In this document: piece after piece, positions 1 through 6,758 of the stretch
Layout of the letters: every line of letters begins with the position of its first letter
How positions within the stretch are numbered: the first letter of the stretch is position 1
From: JBDHDH01 sp039591615
Lineage (GTDB): Bacteria > Gemmatimonadota > Gemmatimonadetes > Gemmatimonadales > GWC2-71-9
Length of the DNA stretch: 6,991 nt
Direction of reading: 5' to 3'
NCBI GenBank assembly: GCA_039591615.1
Contig: JBDHDH010000159.1
Span: 1 to 6,991 of the forward strand
Position numbers and translations under genes: made by a program
The notes under the pieces: model-generated
Database searches by the model: none
Seen by the model: only the letters and a program-made list of their open reading frames with translations
What the model was told of the DNA's origin: nothing

Positions 1-40
1 CATTCCCTGCCCCCTCACTCGTTCACCGCGAACTGCACCC

Positions 41-2476
41 ATGATCCGATCCCAGACGATCTATCGCTGGCTTCATAGATACCACATCCTGGTCTTGATC
101 GCGGCGGCAGTCGCCACCGTAGTCGGCGCCTCATTCGCCGTGCGGTTGCCCTTCGAGAGCGACTTTGCCGCCCTGCTGCCGCGACGATTTCCGAGTGTGC
201 AGGCTCTGGAGCGCATCAATGAACAGGTGGGGGGAACGAGCAATCTCCGGATCGCCCTCGAATCCCAGGACTTCGGCGCAGCCACGCAGCTTGCGGCGGC
301 CCTCGAACCCAGGCTCCTCGCCAAACCCTATGTCAAGTACGTGGACTACAAACGCGACGTCGCCTTCTACCGCAAGAACGCGCTGTTGTTCTTGGACACG
401 GCGCAATTGGATTCGCTGAACGATGCCGTGCAAGAGACCATAGATGCGGAAAAGCGCAAGCTGAACCCCCTACTCGTGGACGACCTGTTCGGCGAAGAGC
501 CGGCAGCGGAGTCCGCCAAAGGCCTCGCGGAATGGGAAGCGGAGTACGAGAACGAGCTGCCGAAGGAGTACTACATCAACGCCGACAGTAGCGTGCTCGT
601 CGTACGGGTCTATCCAAGTGAAAGCGACGCGAACCTGTCTTTCGTCAGGAACATGGTGAGCGACGTGAAGCAGCTCGTCGCTTCCGTTCAGCGTGAAGAG
701 CCCTCAACCGCTGAGGTCGACGTCTTCTATGGAGGGAGTCTCCAGAACCGCGTCGAGGAGTTCGAGACCGCGCGGAGCGACATTCTCGGCACAGCCGCCT
801 ACGGCGTCGGTGGCGTGTTCCTCCTCATCGTCCTGTATTTTCGGACGCTCCTCGGCGCCTTGGTCATCAGCGTCAGTCTCCTCTCCTCTCTTGCATGGAC
901 GTTCGGCATCACCTACCTGGTGATCGGAAACCTCAATACCATCACCGGCTTCCTGTTCGTGATTCTCTTCGGGTTGGGAATCGACTACGGCATCCACATC
1001 TTCGCCCGCCACGTCGAGGGCCGTCGCGCCGGCCTGAGCTCGGAAGCGGCCGTGGAGAAGGCCGTGACCAAGACCGGGCGGGCGGTCGCAACCACCGCGG
1101 TGACGACGGCGGCGGCCTTCTTCGCCCTCACGCCGATGGACTTCAGGGGCTTCTCGGATCTGGGCTTCATTTCGGGCATCGGCATCCTCTTCGCCCTGAT
1201 CGCCATGGTCCTGGTGTTACCGGCGTTGATTCTCCTGGTGGAGCGGATAGGCCTGCTGCGCATTCGCCCGAGGTCAATCAGCCGATCACGACTGACGAGG
1301 CGGCCTCTGACTTACGCGAGACCGTTCGTTTTCATCGCCACACCGGCCACGCTGGTCGCCGTCTACCTCTTCGCCCACGTGCCCTTCGAGTACGACTTCA
1401 CCAACCTCCGAGCGATGAGCGAGCAACGCCGGGAATTCGGCGCCAAGATCACGGGAATCTTCACGCTCTCCGAATCCCCTGCCATCGTGCTGGCTGACTC
1501 GCGGGAGGACGTCGATGAGATCATCACCACCGTCCGCGGGAAGATGCGACAAGACACCCTGTCGCCAACAATCAAAACTGTCAGATCGATCTTCTCCCTC
1601 GTCCCGAACGACCAGGAGCTGCGGCTGGAACGGGTACGAAAGATCAGAGGGCTGGTAACCGACGAGGCTGAGGGAATCGTAACGGGTCGGGACAAGGAGC
1701 GACTCGACGAGCTGCTGGGCTATCTCCAGGTGGACGAACCTTTCACCTGGGATGACTTCCCCGTCAACGACAAGCGGCAGTTCCTCACCAAGAGCGGAGA
1801 AGTAGGCAACTTCGTGTTCGTCTACCCCAGCGTCTCAATGTCAGACGGTCGAAACGCTATGGCGTTCCGTAACGACGTCGGTGAGATCACGACGAGCTCG
1901 GGGAAAATGTTCTACGCTAGTAGCCCGAGCATCATCACCGCCGACATGTTGAGCGTGATGATTCGTGAGGGGAGGGTGGCGGTGGTACTGACTTTCGTCG
2001 TGGTGTGCCTGATCGTCTTCGCCGGCATGCGAAGCATCAAGGCAGCCGTGCTGGTGATGTGCCCCCTGGTGGTCGGGGTCCTCTGGATGGGAGGTCTGAT
2101 GTACGTGTTCGGCCTCAAACTCAACTTCTTCAACGTGGTCGTGTTTCCGAGCGTCATCGGCATCGGGGTAGACAACGGCGTGCACATCTACCACCGGTAC
2201 GGTGAAGAGGGACCCGGATCTCTCTGGTTCGTGCTGCGGACCACTGGCCTCGTGATCGCAATGACGACGTTCACCACCATCGTTGGCTACTCTGGCCTCA
2301 TCGTCGCCACCCACCCCGGCCTGAATTCCATCGGCAACCTCGCAGTCATCGGCCTCACCGCCACGTTCCTGACCGCCGTCTTGGTTCTTCCTGCGATCCT
2401 CCAACTGCTCGAAGGCCGGCAACCAGCGGGCTCCGCCGAAGCGGCTGCTGAAGTCCAGGCTACTGCTCCTCGTTGA
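41..2476 (+). CDS. RND-superfamily lipid exporter, MMPL/HpnN-like
   Basis: Predicted inner-membrane, proton-driven RND transporter of the MMPL branch, whose members move hydrophobic lipids such as hopanoids or mycolates out of the inner membrane. The 811 residues show the duplicated RND layout. TM1 lies at about 14-34, followed by a large periplasmic loop to about 245 that contains the HpnN-style NPLLVDDLF segment. TM2-6 lie at about 247-401, TM7 at about 427-446, a second loop runs to about 643, and TM8-12 lie at about 646-788. Each half opens its loop with a similar motif (PFESDF at 37, PFEYDF near 448). TM4 carries GLGIDYGIH (311-319, D315) and TM10 carries GIGVDNGVH (707-715, D711), the positions of the acidic proton-relay residues in this family. 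The length is close to HpnN. The ATG at 41 places TM1 correctly, but no clear Shine-Dalgarno is visible in the 40 bases before it. The 3' end overlaps the convergent MlaC-like gene by 17 bp. The substrate is unknown. Family is firm; calling it HpnN proper would be over-reach because no hopanoid genes are present. Confidence 0.93.
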   Translation: MIRSQTIYRWLHRYHILVLIAAAVATVVGASFAVRLPFESDFAALLPRRFPSVQALERINEQVGGTSNLRIALESQDFGAATQLAAALEPRLLAKPYVKYVDYKRDVAFYRKNALLFLDTAQLDSLNDAVQETIDAEKRKLNPLLVDDLFGEEPAAESAKGLAEWEAEYENELPKEYYINADSSVLVVRVYPSESDANLSFVRNMVSDVKQLVASVQREEPSTAEVDVFYGGSLQNRVEEFETARSDILGTAAYGVGGVFLLIVLYFRTLLGALVISVSLLSSLAWTFGITYLVIGNLNTITGFLFVILFGLGIDYGIHIFARHVEGRRAGLSSEAAVEKAVTKTGRAVATTAVTTAAAFFALTPMDFRGFSDLGFISGIGILFALIAMVLVLPALILLVERIGLLRIRPRSISRSRLTRRPLTYARPFVFIATPATLVAVYLFAHVPFEYDFTNLRAMSEQRREFGAKITGIFTLSESPAIVLADSREDVDEIITTVRGKMRQDTLSPTIKTVRSIFSLVPNDQELRLERVRKIRGLVTDEAEGIVTGRDKERLDELLGYLQVDEPFTWDDFPVNDKRQFLTKSGEVGNFVFVYPSVSMSDGRNAMAFRNDVGEITTSSGKMFYASSPSIITADMLSVMIREGRVAVVLTFVVVCLIVFAGMRSIKAAVLVMCPLVVGVLWMGGLMYVFGLKLNFFNVVVFPSVIGIGVDNGVHIYHRYGEEGPGSLWFVLRTTGLVIAMTTFTTIVGYSGLIVATHPGLNSIGNLAVIGLTATFLTAVLVLPAILQLLEGRQPAGSAEAAAEVQATAPR

Positions 2477-3074
2477 GCTTTCGAACGAGCTTGGCGTACA
2501 TCTCGGGGTAGGACGACTTTGCCAGCTGCCGATAGAACGAGTCACGATACGTTCTGACCGTGCTTGCCCCGTCGATCACGAGATCGTATGCTTTCCATTC
2601 CCCGTCCACTGTGTGCATCTCGTAGACGATCTCGACGGATTTCCGGTCCTTGTATGCAGCCGTCCGCACCCGGGCATCATCGCCGGTTATCGTGGGCTCG
2701 TCGTAGGTCACGCTGTCCGCTCGATAGATCGATAGCTTCTTCACGGACGAGTTTCTGATCAGTTGCTCAAAGACATCCACAAACTCCGCCTTCTCCTGCT
2801 CGGTTCGCCCGTTCCAGTGCTTCCCCAGAGCCCGGCGCGACAGCTCCCGAAAATCCATCACGCTATTGATGACGTCCTTGAGTTGCTCGCGGGTTTGCTC
2901 GTTCGGCTCGTCGCCGGATCTGTCGAGGATCTGTGTGACGGCCCGGTTTCTCGCCCTGATCACCTCGACGGGAGATTGATCCATGGCTGCCCGCTGGTCC
3001 AATGCCGGGAGAGCCGGGACGAGCAACAGGCTCGCGGTCAGAGAGAAAACGATGGTGTTGGTCTTACGATTCAT
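2460..3074 (-). CDS. MlaC/Ttg2D-like periplasmic lipid-binding protein
   Basis: Secreted protein of the Tol_Tol_Ttg2 (MlaC, Ttg2D, HpnM) family, whose members bind a phospholipid or other lipid in the periplasm and ferry it between membranes. From the ATG at 3074 it has 204 residues. A signal peptide occupies about 1-25 (basic MNRK, then a hydrophobic stretch ending near ALPA), with no lipobox cysteine. The family domain fills about 35-200: LGKHW at 83-87, the helix with TEQEKAEF at 91-98, GEWKAYDLVIDGAS at 158-171 and YRDSFYRQL at 176-184 are the typical landmarks. A TTG at 3086 would add four residues and overlap the upstream TolC stop. I prefer the ATG because it gives a cleaner signal peptide and lies only 8 bases after that stop. 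Neither start has a good Shine-Dalgarno, so translational coupling to the TolC gene is likely. It is the last gene of the minus-strand operon. No MlaD/E/F partner is visible, so its partner may be the neighbouring RND protein (inference). Confidence 0.9.
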   Translation of the reverse strand: MNRKTNTIVFSLTASLLLVPALPALDQRAAMDQSPVEVIRARNRAVTQILDRSGDEPNEQTREQLKDVINSVMDFRELSRRALGKHWNGRTEQEKAEFVDVFEQLIRNSSVKKLSIYRADSVTYDEPTITGDDARVRTAAYKDRKSVEIVYEMHTVDGEWKAYDLVIDGASTVRTYRDSFYRQLAKSSYPEMYAKLVRKLNEEQ

Positions 3075-3082
3075 GGTCTTGC

Positions 3083-4456
3083 TCAATTGGCGAAGAGATC
3101 ACGGCCCACGGCCTTCGTGAGTCGGGCGACGGCGGTATTCAACTCGAAGATGTTTTGCAGATGCTCCACTCGCATCGCGGAATTCGCCCTGAAGGCGTCG
3201 ATGAGATCCCGCACCTCACCAATCCCCAGATCGAATGTCTGGGATTCGGCTCGAAGCCAGTTGTCGCTCACCTTCAGCGCCTCCTCGCTCTCCCGGAGGT
3301 TCTCCCGCGCCTGCTTCAGCTCGACGTACCCCTTCTGCACGTCCAGCCTGATGCCCGCCACGAGCGCCGAGTCCTCATGAGCGAGCTGAGCGACTTCAAC
3401 CTTCGCGATTCTGACTCTATCACGCGTCCGCACGAAATTGAGATTCCAGCTCAGACCCAGAGCAAACCCTTTCCGGAAGAAATTGAACGGGTTGTACACG
3501 AAGGGGTTCCGAGCGTCAAACCGATCCGCCGCGTAATTGTATTTCAGTTGCACAGCGAGGAAGAACTGTGGGAAGTACTCACTTTTCGATGCCCTCACGA
3601 GGGACGAGCGGGCGCTCATCACCGCCTGCAGCTGGTCGATCTCCGGCCGGTTGCTGAACGCCATCGCGACGTAGGGCTCGAGGCTGTCTATCGTCACGCT
3701 CAGCGGAACCAGTTCCTCCGCTGCCACGTCCAGATCGACCGCGTCATCTAACCCCAAGGCGGTCCGCAACGCGGCAACACCTAACGTGACTTTGTCCACC
3801 GCCTCGCGGTGTCTCTTGCCGATTTCATACTTGAAGACCTGTAGCTTGAACAGGTCGTTTTGGGTCACTTCATCGGATCCGGCATCGAGCTCCTCCCTCA
3901 GCCTGTTCTCGGCCTTTGCCAGCTCCGCCATCGCATCGTCGGCTACGTCGAGGAGCTCCTTGCCCAACACGAGGCCCCAGTATAGTTCCCGCACCTGGAA
4001 CAGCACCGTCGCCTGCTTGCTAGCCACATCCGCCTCGCCAGCCTCCACACCGAACGCTGCCGCATCGCGCAGGCTCCGTAACCTGCCGAATGTCCAGAGC
4101 GGCTGCAGCGCGTCCAGGGTGATTTCCGTGAAGGGTCTGAGATCGCCGAAGCCCGCTATTGTGTCTGGCGATGTCAGCACCCCCGTCGGCGTGAACGCGG
4201 CCCGCGCCCGGGGTACGGCGGTCCAGATGTTCCGCAAAGTGAGCTCGGGCAGAAAGCGAGCGTGCGACGCTTGGGCGTGCCTGAGTTGTGCCAACTCCAG
4301 GTTATCGGTCGCCCGCTGCACCTGGACGCTGTTCCCCAGCGCCAGCTGCTCGCATTGAGCCAGGCTCAATACCAACTTCCCGCTCTCCTGGCCGAGGCAG
4401 ACGGTGGCCGGCCAGCACGAGGCGAACAGGATGCAAACGGCCATTCGATCACTCAT
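3083..4456 (-). CDS. TolC-family outer-membrane efflux protein
   Basis: Outer-membrane factor of the OEP/TolC family, which as a trimer forms a beta-barrel plus a periplasmic alpha-helical tunnel serving inner-membrane pumps. From the ATG at 4456 it has 457 residues, a usual length for the family. A signal peptide covers about 1-23. The two internally related OEP repeats run from about 29 to 235 and 250 to 455. The first opens with SLAQCEQLALGNS (31-43) and the second contains the typical SNRPEIDQLQA segment (268-278). Long helices rich in Ala, Glu, Leu and Arg and a Y/F/N-rich strand region at 294-341 fit the tunnel and barrel. There is an in-frame ATG at 4462, but GAGG directly abuts it; the same GAGG lies 6 bases before the ATG at 4456, so the latter is chosen. 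The gene lies 15 bases after the MlaC-DUF3047 gene and 8 bases before the MlaC-like gene. Cysteines in the leader do not make a convincing lipobox. Which pump it serves is not shown; the adjacent RND protein is one candidate. Confidence 0.92.
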   Translation of the reverse strand: MSDRMAVCILFASCWPATVCLGQESGKLVLSLAQCEQLALGNSVQVQRATDNLELAQLRHAQASHARFLPELTLRNIWTAVPRARAAFTPTGVLTSPDTIAGFGDLRPFTEITLDALQPLWTFGRLRSLRDAAAFGVEAGEADVASKQATVLFQVRELYWGLVLGKELLDVADDAMAELAKAENRLREELDAGSDEVTQNDLFKLQVFKYEIGKRHREAVDKVTLGVAALRTALGLDDAVDLDVAAEELVPLSVTIDSLEPYVAMAFSNRPEIDQLQAVMSARSSLVRASKSEYFPQFFLAVQLKYNYAADRFDARNPFVYNPFNFFRKGFALGLSWNLNFVRTRDRVRIAKVEVAQLAHEDSALVAGIRLDVQKGYVELKQARENLRESEEALKVSDNWLRAESQTFDLGIGEVRDLIDAFRANSAMRVEHLQNIFELNTAVARLTKAVGRDLFAN

Positions 4457-4462
4457 GGGCAT

Positions 4463-4466
4463 CCTC
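4463..4466 (-). promoter_or_regulatory. Ribosome binding site of the TolC-like gene
   Basis: The minus strand reads GAGG here, separated by six bases from the ATG at 4456. It sits between the stop of the MlaC-DUF3047 gene (4472) and the TolC start, and it decides between the two in-frame ATGs at 4462 and 4456. Confidence 0.6.
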
Positions 4467-4471
4467 GATGC

Positions 4472-5743
4472 CTACTGGGCCTCCAGGATCTCCCGAACGC
4501 CCGAACTCACGGTCGAGTCCGCGCTGCGCAGCGCCCGGATATCGTCGTAGTCTGCATAGGCGTGGGCCCTCATCGAATTGGCATCGGACAGGATGCCAAT
4601 GGCAACCGCCTCCCTCGGTGGCCGTCCGCCGAACGTGTCCCGGTAGGCCTGTGCGAGGTCGAAGACGTACGTGCGCCACTCGCCTATCGAATCTGTCCCC
4701 GTCTCTGCCACGACCATCCAGGGCTTCCCGAGACCGCTCCGCTGCATCGTCGAACCCACGGGGAGTGTTGAGCTCCACACATACTTCACGGATTGTGGGA
4801 TCAGGCCGAGGAGCTCCCGGTACACGAAGTAGACGCCGGCGGCGCTGTCGACCTTTTTGTTGAATCGTTCGTCGGCCCCCTCGGGGATCTCGTGAACGCG
4901 CCAGCGGAATGACACATACGGGTACTCCCGCAGATCCCACTTCACATCCTTGGCGATGATCACCGATTCCCCTTCGTCCCGGGCTGCGAGATACTTGTTG
5001 TCCTGCTCCTGTTCCACCTTGTACGGCTTGCGCTTCCGGTCGTCCTGGCTCTTCCACTGCCAGCCGACCGGAAGCTGGCCCACCGTATCATCTTCGAAAT
5101 CTTCCAATATCACGAAGGGGGCATCCTCCAGCTTGGCCACCAAATAGGCAAACGAGTACCTGTCGAGCAGACGCGTGGCGCGGCGAGCATAGGAGCCGGT
5201 AAGGCTGTCGTCATCCACCTCCACGTCGCTCAGCTGCCATTTACCATCTGACATCCTGGACATGTACACCGTGAGGGCCAGCTTCTGGTCGCGTGTTTCA
5301 AGCAAACACGTGACTGTTGCCTCAGCACCGCGCTCATCAACGTTGTCGATCATGAGCGACGGCATCCCGCCGACCTCCTCTACATACGAGACGATCCGGT
5401 TCTTGAGCGACATCTCGAGCGCGCGGGCAAATTGCTCGCGCTCCCGCGGGGTGAGCGAGGAGCCAGCATCCGGAAGGACCTTGGAGGCGAGATCGTCGGA
5501 ATCGAGCAGGGCGCCGAGGATCACGAGGAATTGCTGGGTAAAGGCACCGTCGCCGATGGCCTCTTTCCGGTCCATCAGGTCACGCCACTGCGCGAAATGG
5601 GACTCAACGGTCGCCCGCGGATCAGCCGTGTCGAGCTGGGGCTGCGGATCCAGACTCGGCCCGTGCGGCGCTAGAGCCAGGAGGACCGTGGCCAGAGGCA
5701 GATAGCTTACGTTCTTGGAACCGGTCATCGCGCTCGTCGTCAT
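4472..5743 (-). CDS. Secreted MlaC-like domain fused to a DUF3047 domain
   Basis: A 423-residue exported two-domain protein. A hydrophobic leader at about 12-28 suggests secretion to the periplasm. Residues about 43-206 resemble the MlaC/Tol_Tol_Ttg2 fold: LTPREREQFARALE (97-110), GKWQLSDVEVDDDSL (167-181) and the terminal helices YARRATRLLDRYSF...LVAKLED match the landmarks of the free MlaC-like protein two genes downstream. Residues about 209-405 match DUF3047 as I recall it: FEDDTVGQLPVGW (216-228), SFRWRV (278-283), GVYFVY (303-308), KYVWSSTLPVG (320-330), GEWRTYVFDL (354-363), VAIGILSDAN (380-389) and an acidic ADYDDI end. DUF3047 has no known function; its pattern of beta-strands with aromatics suggests a jelly-roll binding module (inference). 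It is the first gene of the operon. The ATG at 5743 has no visible Shine-Dalgarno; an ATG at 5728 would still keep the leader. A role in handling a lipid or glycolipid in the periplasm is inferred only. The DUF3047 assignment is strong and the MlaC-like assignment is good but more divergent. Confidence 0.88.
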   Translation of the reverse strand: MTTSAMTGSKNVSYLPLATVLLALAPHGPSLDPQPQLDTADPRATVESHFAQWRDLMDRKEAIGDGAFTQQFLVILGALLDSDDLASKVLPDAGSSLTPREREQFARALEMSLKNRIVSYVEEVGGMPSLMIDNVDERGAEATVTCLLETRDQKLALTVYMSRMSDGKWQLSDVEVDDDSLTGSYARRATRLLDRYSFAYLVAKLEDAPFVILEDFEDDTVGQLPVGWQWKSQDDRKRKPYKVEQEQDNKYLAARDEGESVIIAKDVKWDLREYPYVSFRWRVHEIPEGADERFNKKVDSAAGVYFVYRELLGLIPQSVKYVWSSTLPVGSTMQRSGLGKPWMVVAETGTDSIGEWRTYVFDLAQAYRDTFGGRPPREAVAIGILSDANSMRAHAYADYDDIRALRSADSTVSSGVREILEAQ

Positions 5744-5762
5744 GAGATCTGGCAGCTGGATT

Positions 5763-6135
5763 TGTCAAAGCACAGCGGTGATCCGGGCCGCCAATTGCGC
5801 GCCGGGGCACCCCGCAGCCGCGGTGAGCGCGAAGCGGGAAATGGGCAAGGATCCGCCCCGGCTTGCTGCCGCCGGCAGTGGAGGCTGGAATACAGCCGCG
5901 ATCGCGGGACGCCCCTCGGGACTCGCATGAGCCAAAATACCCACTTCCCACACCAGAGGATCCACCACAGCGACTTGCGCGCCCGCTCACCCGCGGGTAC
6001 CCGTCGGCCCCAGGACATCTTCGACCAGCGGCGAAACTGACGCCAGCTCGCGATATCGCCAGAGCTCCCGAGCGACCCCCCGAACGGGAACACGATCACG
6101 GGACCGGAGGTTTCAGCCTCCGCACGCGACGCCAG
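5763..6135 (-). pseudogene. Probable decayed N-terminal part of a Wzm-like ABC-2 polysaccharide permease
   Basis: Short matches to the N-terminal third of the O-antigen/polysaccharide ABC-2 permease family (Wzm, TagG, RfbA type) occur in the expected order but in different frames. GPVIVFP (6105-6085) resembles the start of many members. One frame over, GVARELWRYREL (6079-6044) matches the ELWRYREL signature. The bases at 6036-6011 read as F-A-W-R-D-V-L if four single or double inserted bases are ignored. RVPRGVP...LYSS (about 5925-5885) lies about 49 codons after ELWRYREL, where the family has VPSEGVPY...LF. A TTTCCCGC at 5841-5834, then ALTAAA...ITAVL down to 5763, recalls the FPR...AAVLAG region, with about 17 codons missing between. 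The remainder of the permease (about half) and its ATPase partner Wzt are absent. What is seen is the motif order and spacing; that it is a relict is inference. Individual matches are short, so chance is not excluded. Confidence 0.5.
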
Positions 6136-6226
6136 GATAACACAGCAAGGCCGTCTGAGGAAAGTCACGACCCGCTGCCCTGGGAACACGGGAGTTCGTA
6201 GTAGTCAACCACACAGACTGCGGCAT

Positions 6227-6238
6227 GTTGACGTCAAC
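6227..6238. repeat. 12-bp perfect palindrome GTTGACGTCAAC
   Basis: A perfect dyad with no spacer, containing a TGACGTCA core. A second copy of its right half with one flanking base (gtcaacc) lies 29 bases to the left, at 6204-6210, against 6233-6239. It sits about 140 bases upstream of the zinc-ribbon start, in the divergent promoter region, so it could be an operator. No regulator can be named from the window. Confidence 0.4.
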
Positions 6239-6366
6239 CGCCGAAGCTCTCGGCTGCCGGCAACCGGGTCCCGAGCTGGAGGCGACGCCCCTAGTCCCTC
6301 CACCCAAGCCGAGCTAGTTTCACCGCGAGGATCCATCGCGCACCTCACTCTTCCACACGAGTTGCC

Positions 6367-6371
6367 AGAGG
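6367..6371 (+). promoter_or_regulatory. Ribosome binding site of the zinc-ribbon gene
   Basis: AGAGG followed by six bases and then GTG at 6378. This is the strongest Shine-Dalgarno in the window and supports the GTG as the true start. Confidence 0.7.
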
Positions 6372-6377
6372 AACGAC

Positions 6378-6758
6378 GTGGCGATCATCGAGAGCTTCAA
6401 CAGGGTAGTCGATCTCGCACGCGACCTTGGGCATCCCGATCTCAAGAAAGCCCTGATGGAGGTGCGCGAGCAGCTCAAGGAGCTGATCGCCGAGAATCAG
6501 CGGCTTCGTGAGGAGAACAAGAGCCTCCGGGCACGAGCCGAGAAGAGAGCGGACGGCGGACCTGCCCCAGCCAGTGTGAGGTTCGAACGCGGTGCGTACT
6601 GGCAGGTCGACGAGGACGGTGTGCTCCGCGGCCCGATGTGCCGCCGATGCTGGGAATCGAAAGAGGACCTGCACCGCTTGGTGCAGCAGATGGAATCCTA
6701 CTTCATGTGCTCCGACTGCGGGTTTGTCGCCCGTCTCCAGGGCGTGAAGCCTACGTGA
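6378..6758 (+). CDS. Small coiled-coil/zinc-ribbon protein of unknown function
   Basis: A 126-residue cytoplasmic protein with no signal peptide or membrane segment. Residues about 22-58 form a charged coiled coil with leucines at 26, 33, 43 and 50 and the repeated ENQRLREENKSLRA pattern. After a short Gly/Pro/Ala linker comes a compact domain beginning with an aromatic strand (GAYWQVDEDG, 72-81) and two CxxC knuckles, C88/C91 and C111/C114, which would bind one zinc ion. The same plan (leucine-zipper-like helix, then YW..., then GP-C-xx-CW, then a second CxxC) recurs in many small uncharacterised bacterial proteins that often sit in accessory regions; that is family recollection, not something seen here. 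It starts with GTG and has a good ribosome binding site. It is transcribed away from the minus-strand operon and nothing links it functionally to lipid transport. A role in nucleic-acid or protein binding is possible but not shown. Confidence 0.87.
   Translation: MAIIESFNRVVDLARDLGHPDLKKALMEVREQLKELIAENQRLREENKSLRARAEKRADGGPAPASVRFERGAYWQVDEDGVLRGPMCRRCWESKEDLHRLVQQMESYFMCSDCGFVARLQGVKPT

Larger units (their letters stand above)
5744..6377. other. 634-bp region without an intact gene
   Basis: This stretch separates the minus-strand operon from the divergent zinc-ribbon gene, so it must hold the promoters of both, although I could not find a convincing -35/-10 pair for either. The left half (about 5763-6135) contains the permease relict described separately. 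The right half (about 6190-6377) contains a 12-bp palindrome and a repeated GGTTGAC box, then the ribosome binding site of the zinc-ribbon gene. Open frames crossing the region on both strands are rich in Arg, Pro and Ser and do not resemble folded proteins along their length. Confidence 0.6.

Noticed and set aside
1841..2545. A 234-codon minus-strand open frame across the end of the RND gene
   Set aside because: It is antisense to clear transmembrane coding sequence, is extremely rich in His, Asp and Glu as expected from the complement of hydrophobic codons, and overlaps the MlaC-like gene in another frame.
3002..3751. A 249-codon plus-strand open frame opposite the TolC-like gene
   Set aside because: It lies antisense to a well-supported TolC family protein and has no recognisable domain; high GC creates such frames.
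5740..5768. TTGACA (minus strand, 5768-5763) as the -35 box of the operon promoter
   Set aside because: At 17-bp spacing the -10 position falls on TCATGA at the start codon itself, which does not resemble TATAAT.
5765..5968. A 67-codon minus-strand frame with a protein-like composition
   Set aside because: No ribosome binding site, only weak third-position bias and no family match on its own. It is covered by the permease relict.
5740..6189. A 149-codon minus-strand frame as an intact gene
   Set aside because: It is rich in Arg, Trp, Cys and Pro, and the recognisable permease pieces lie in more than one frame. It is better explained as part of a decayed gene.
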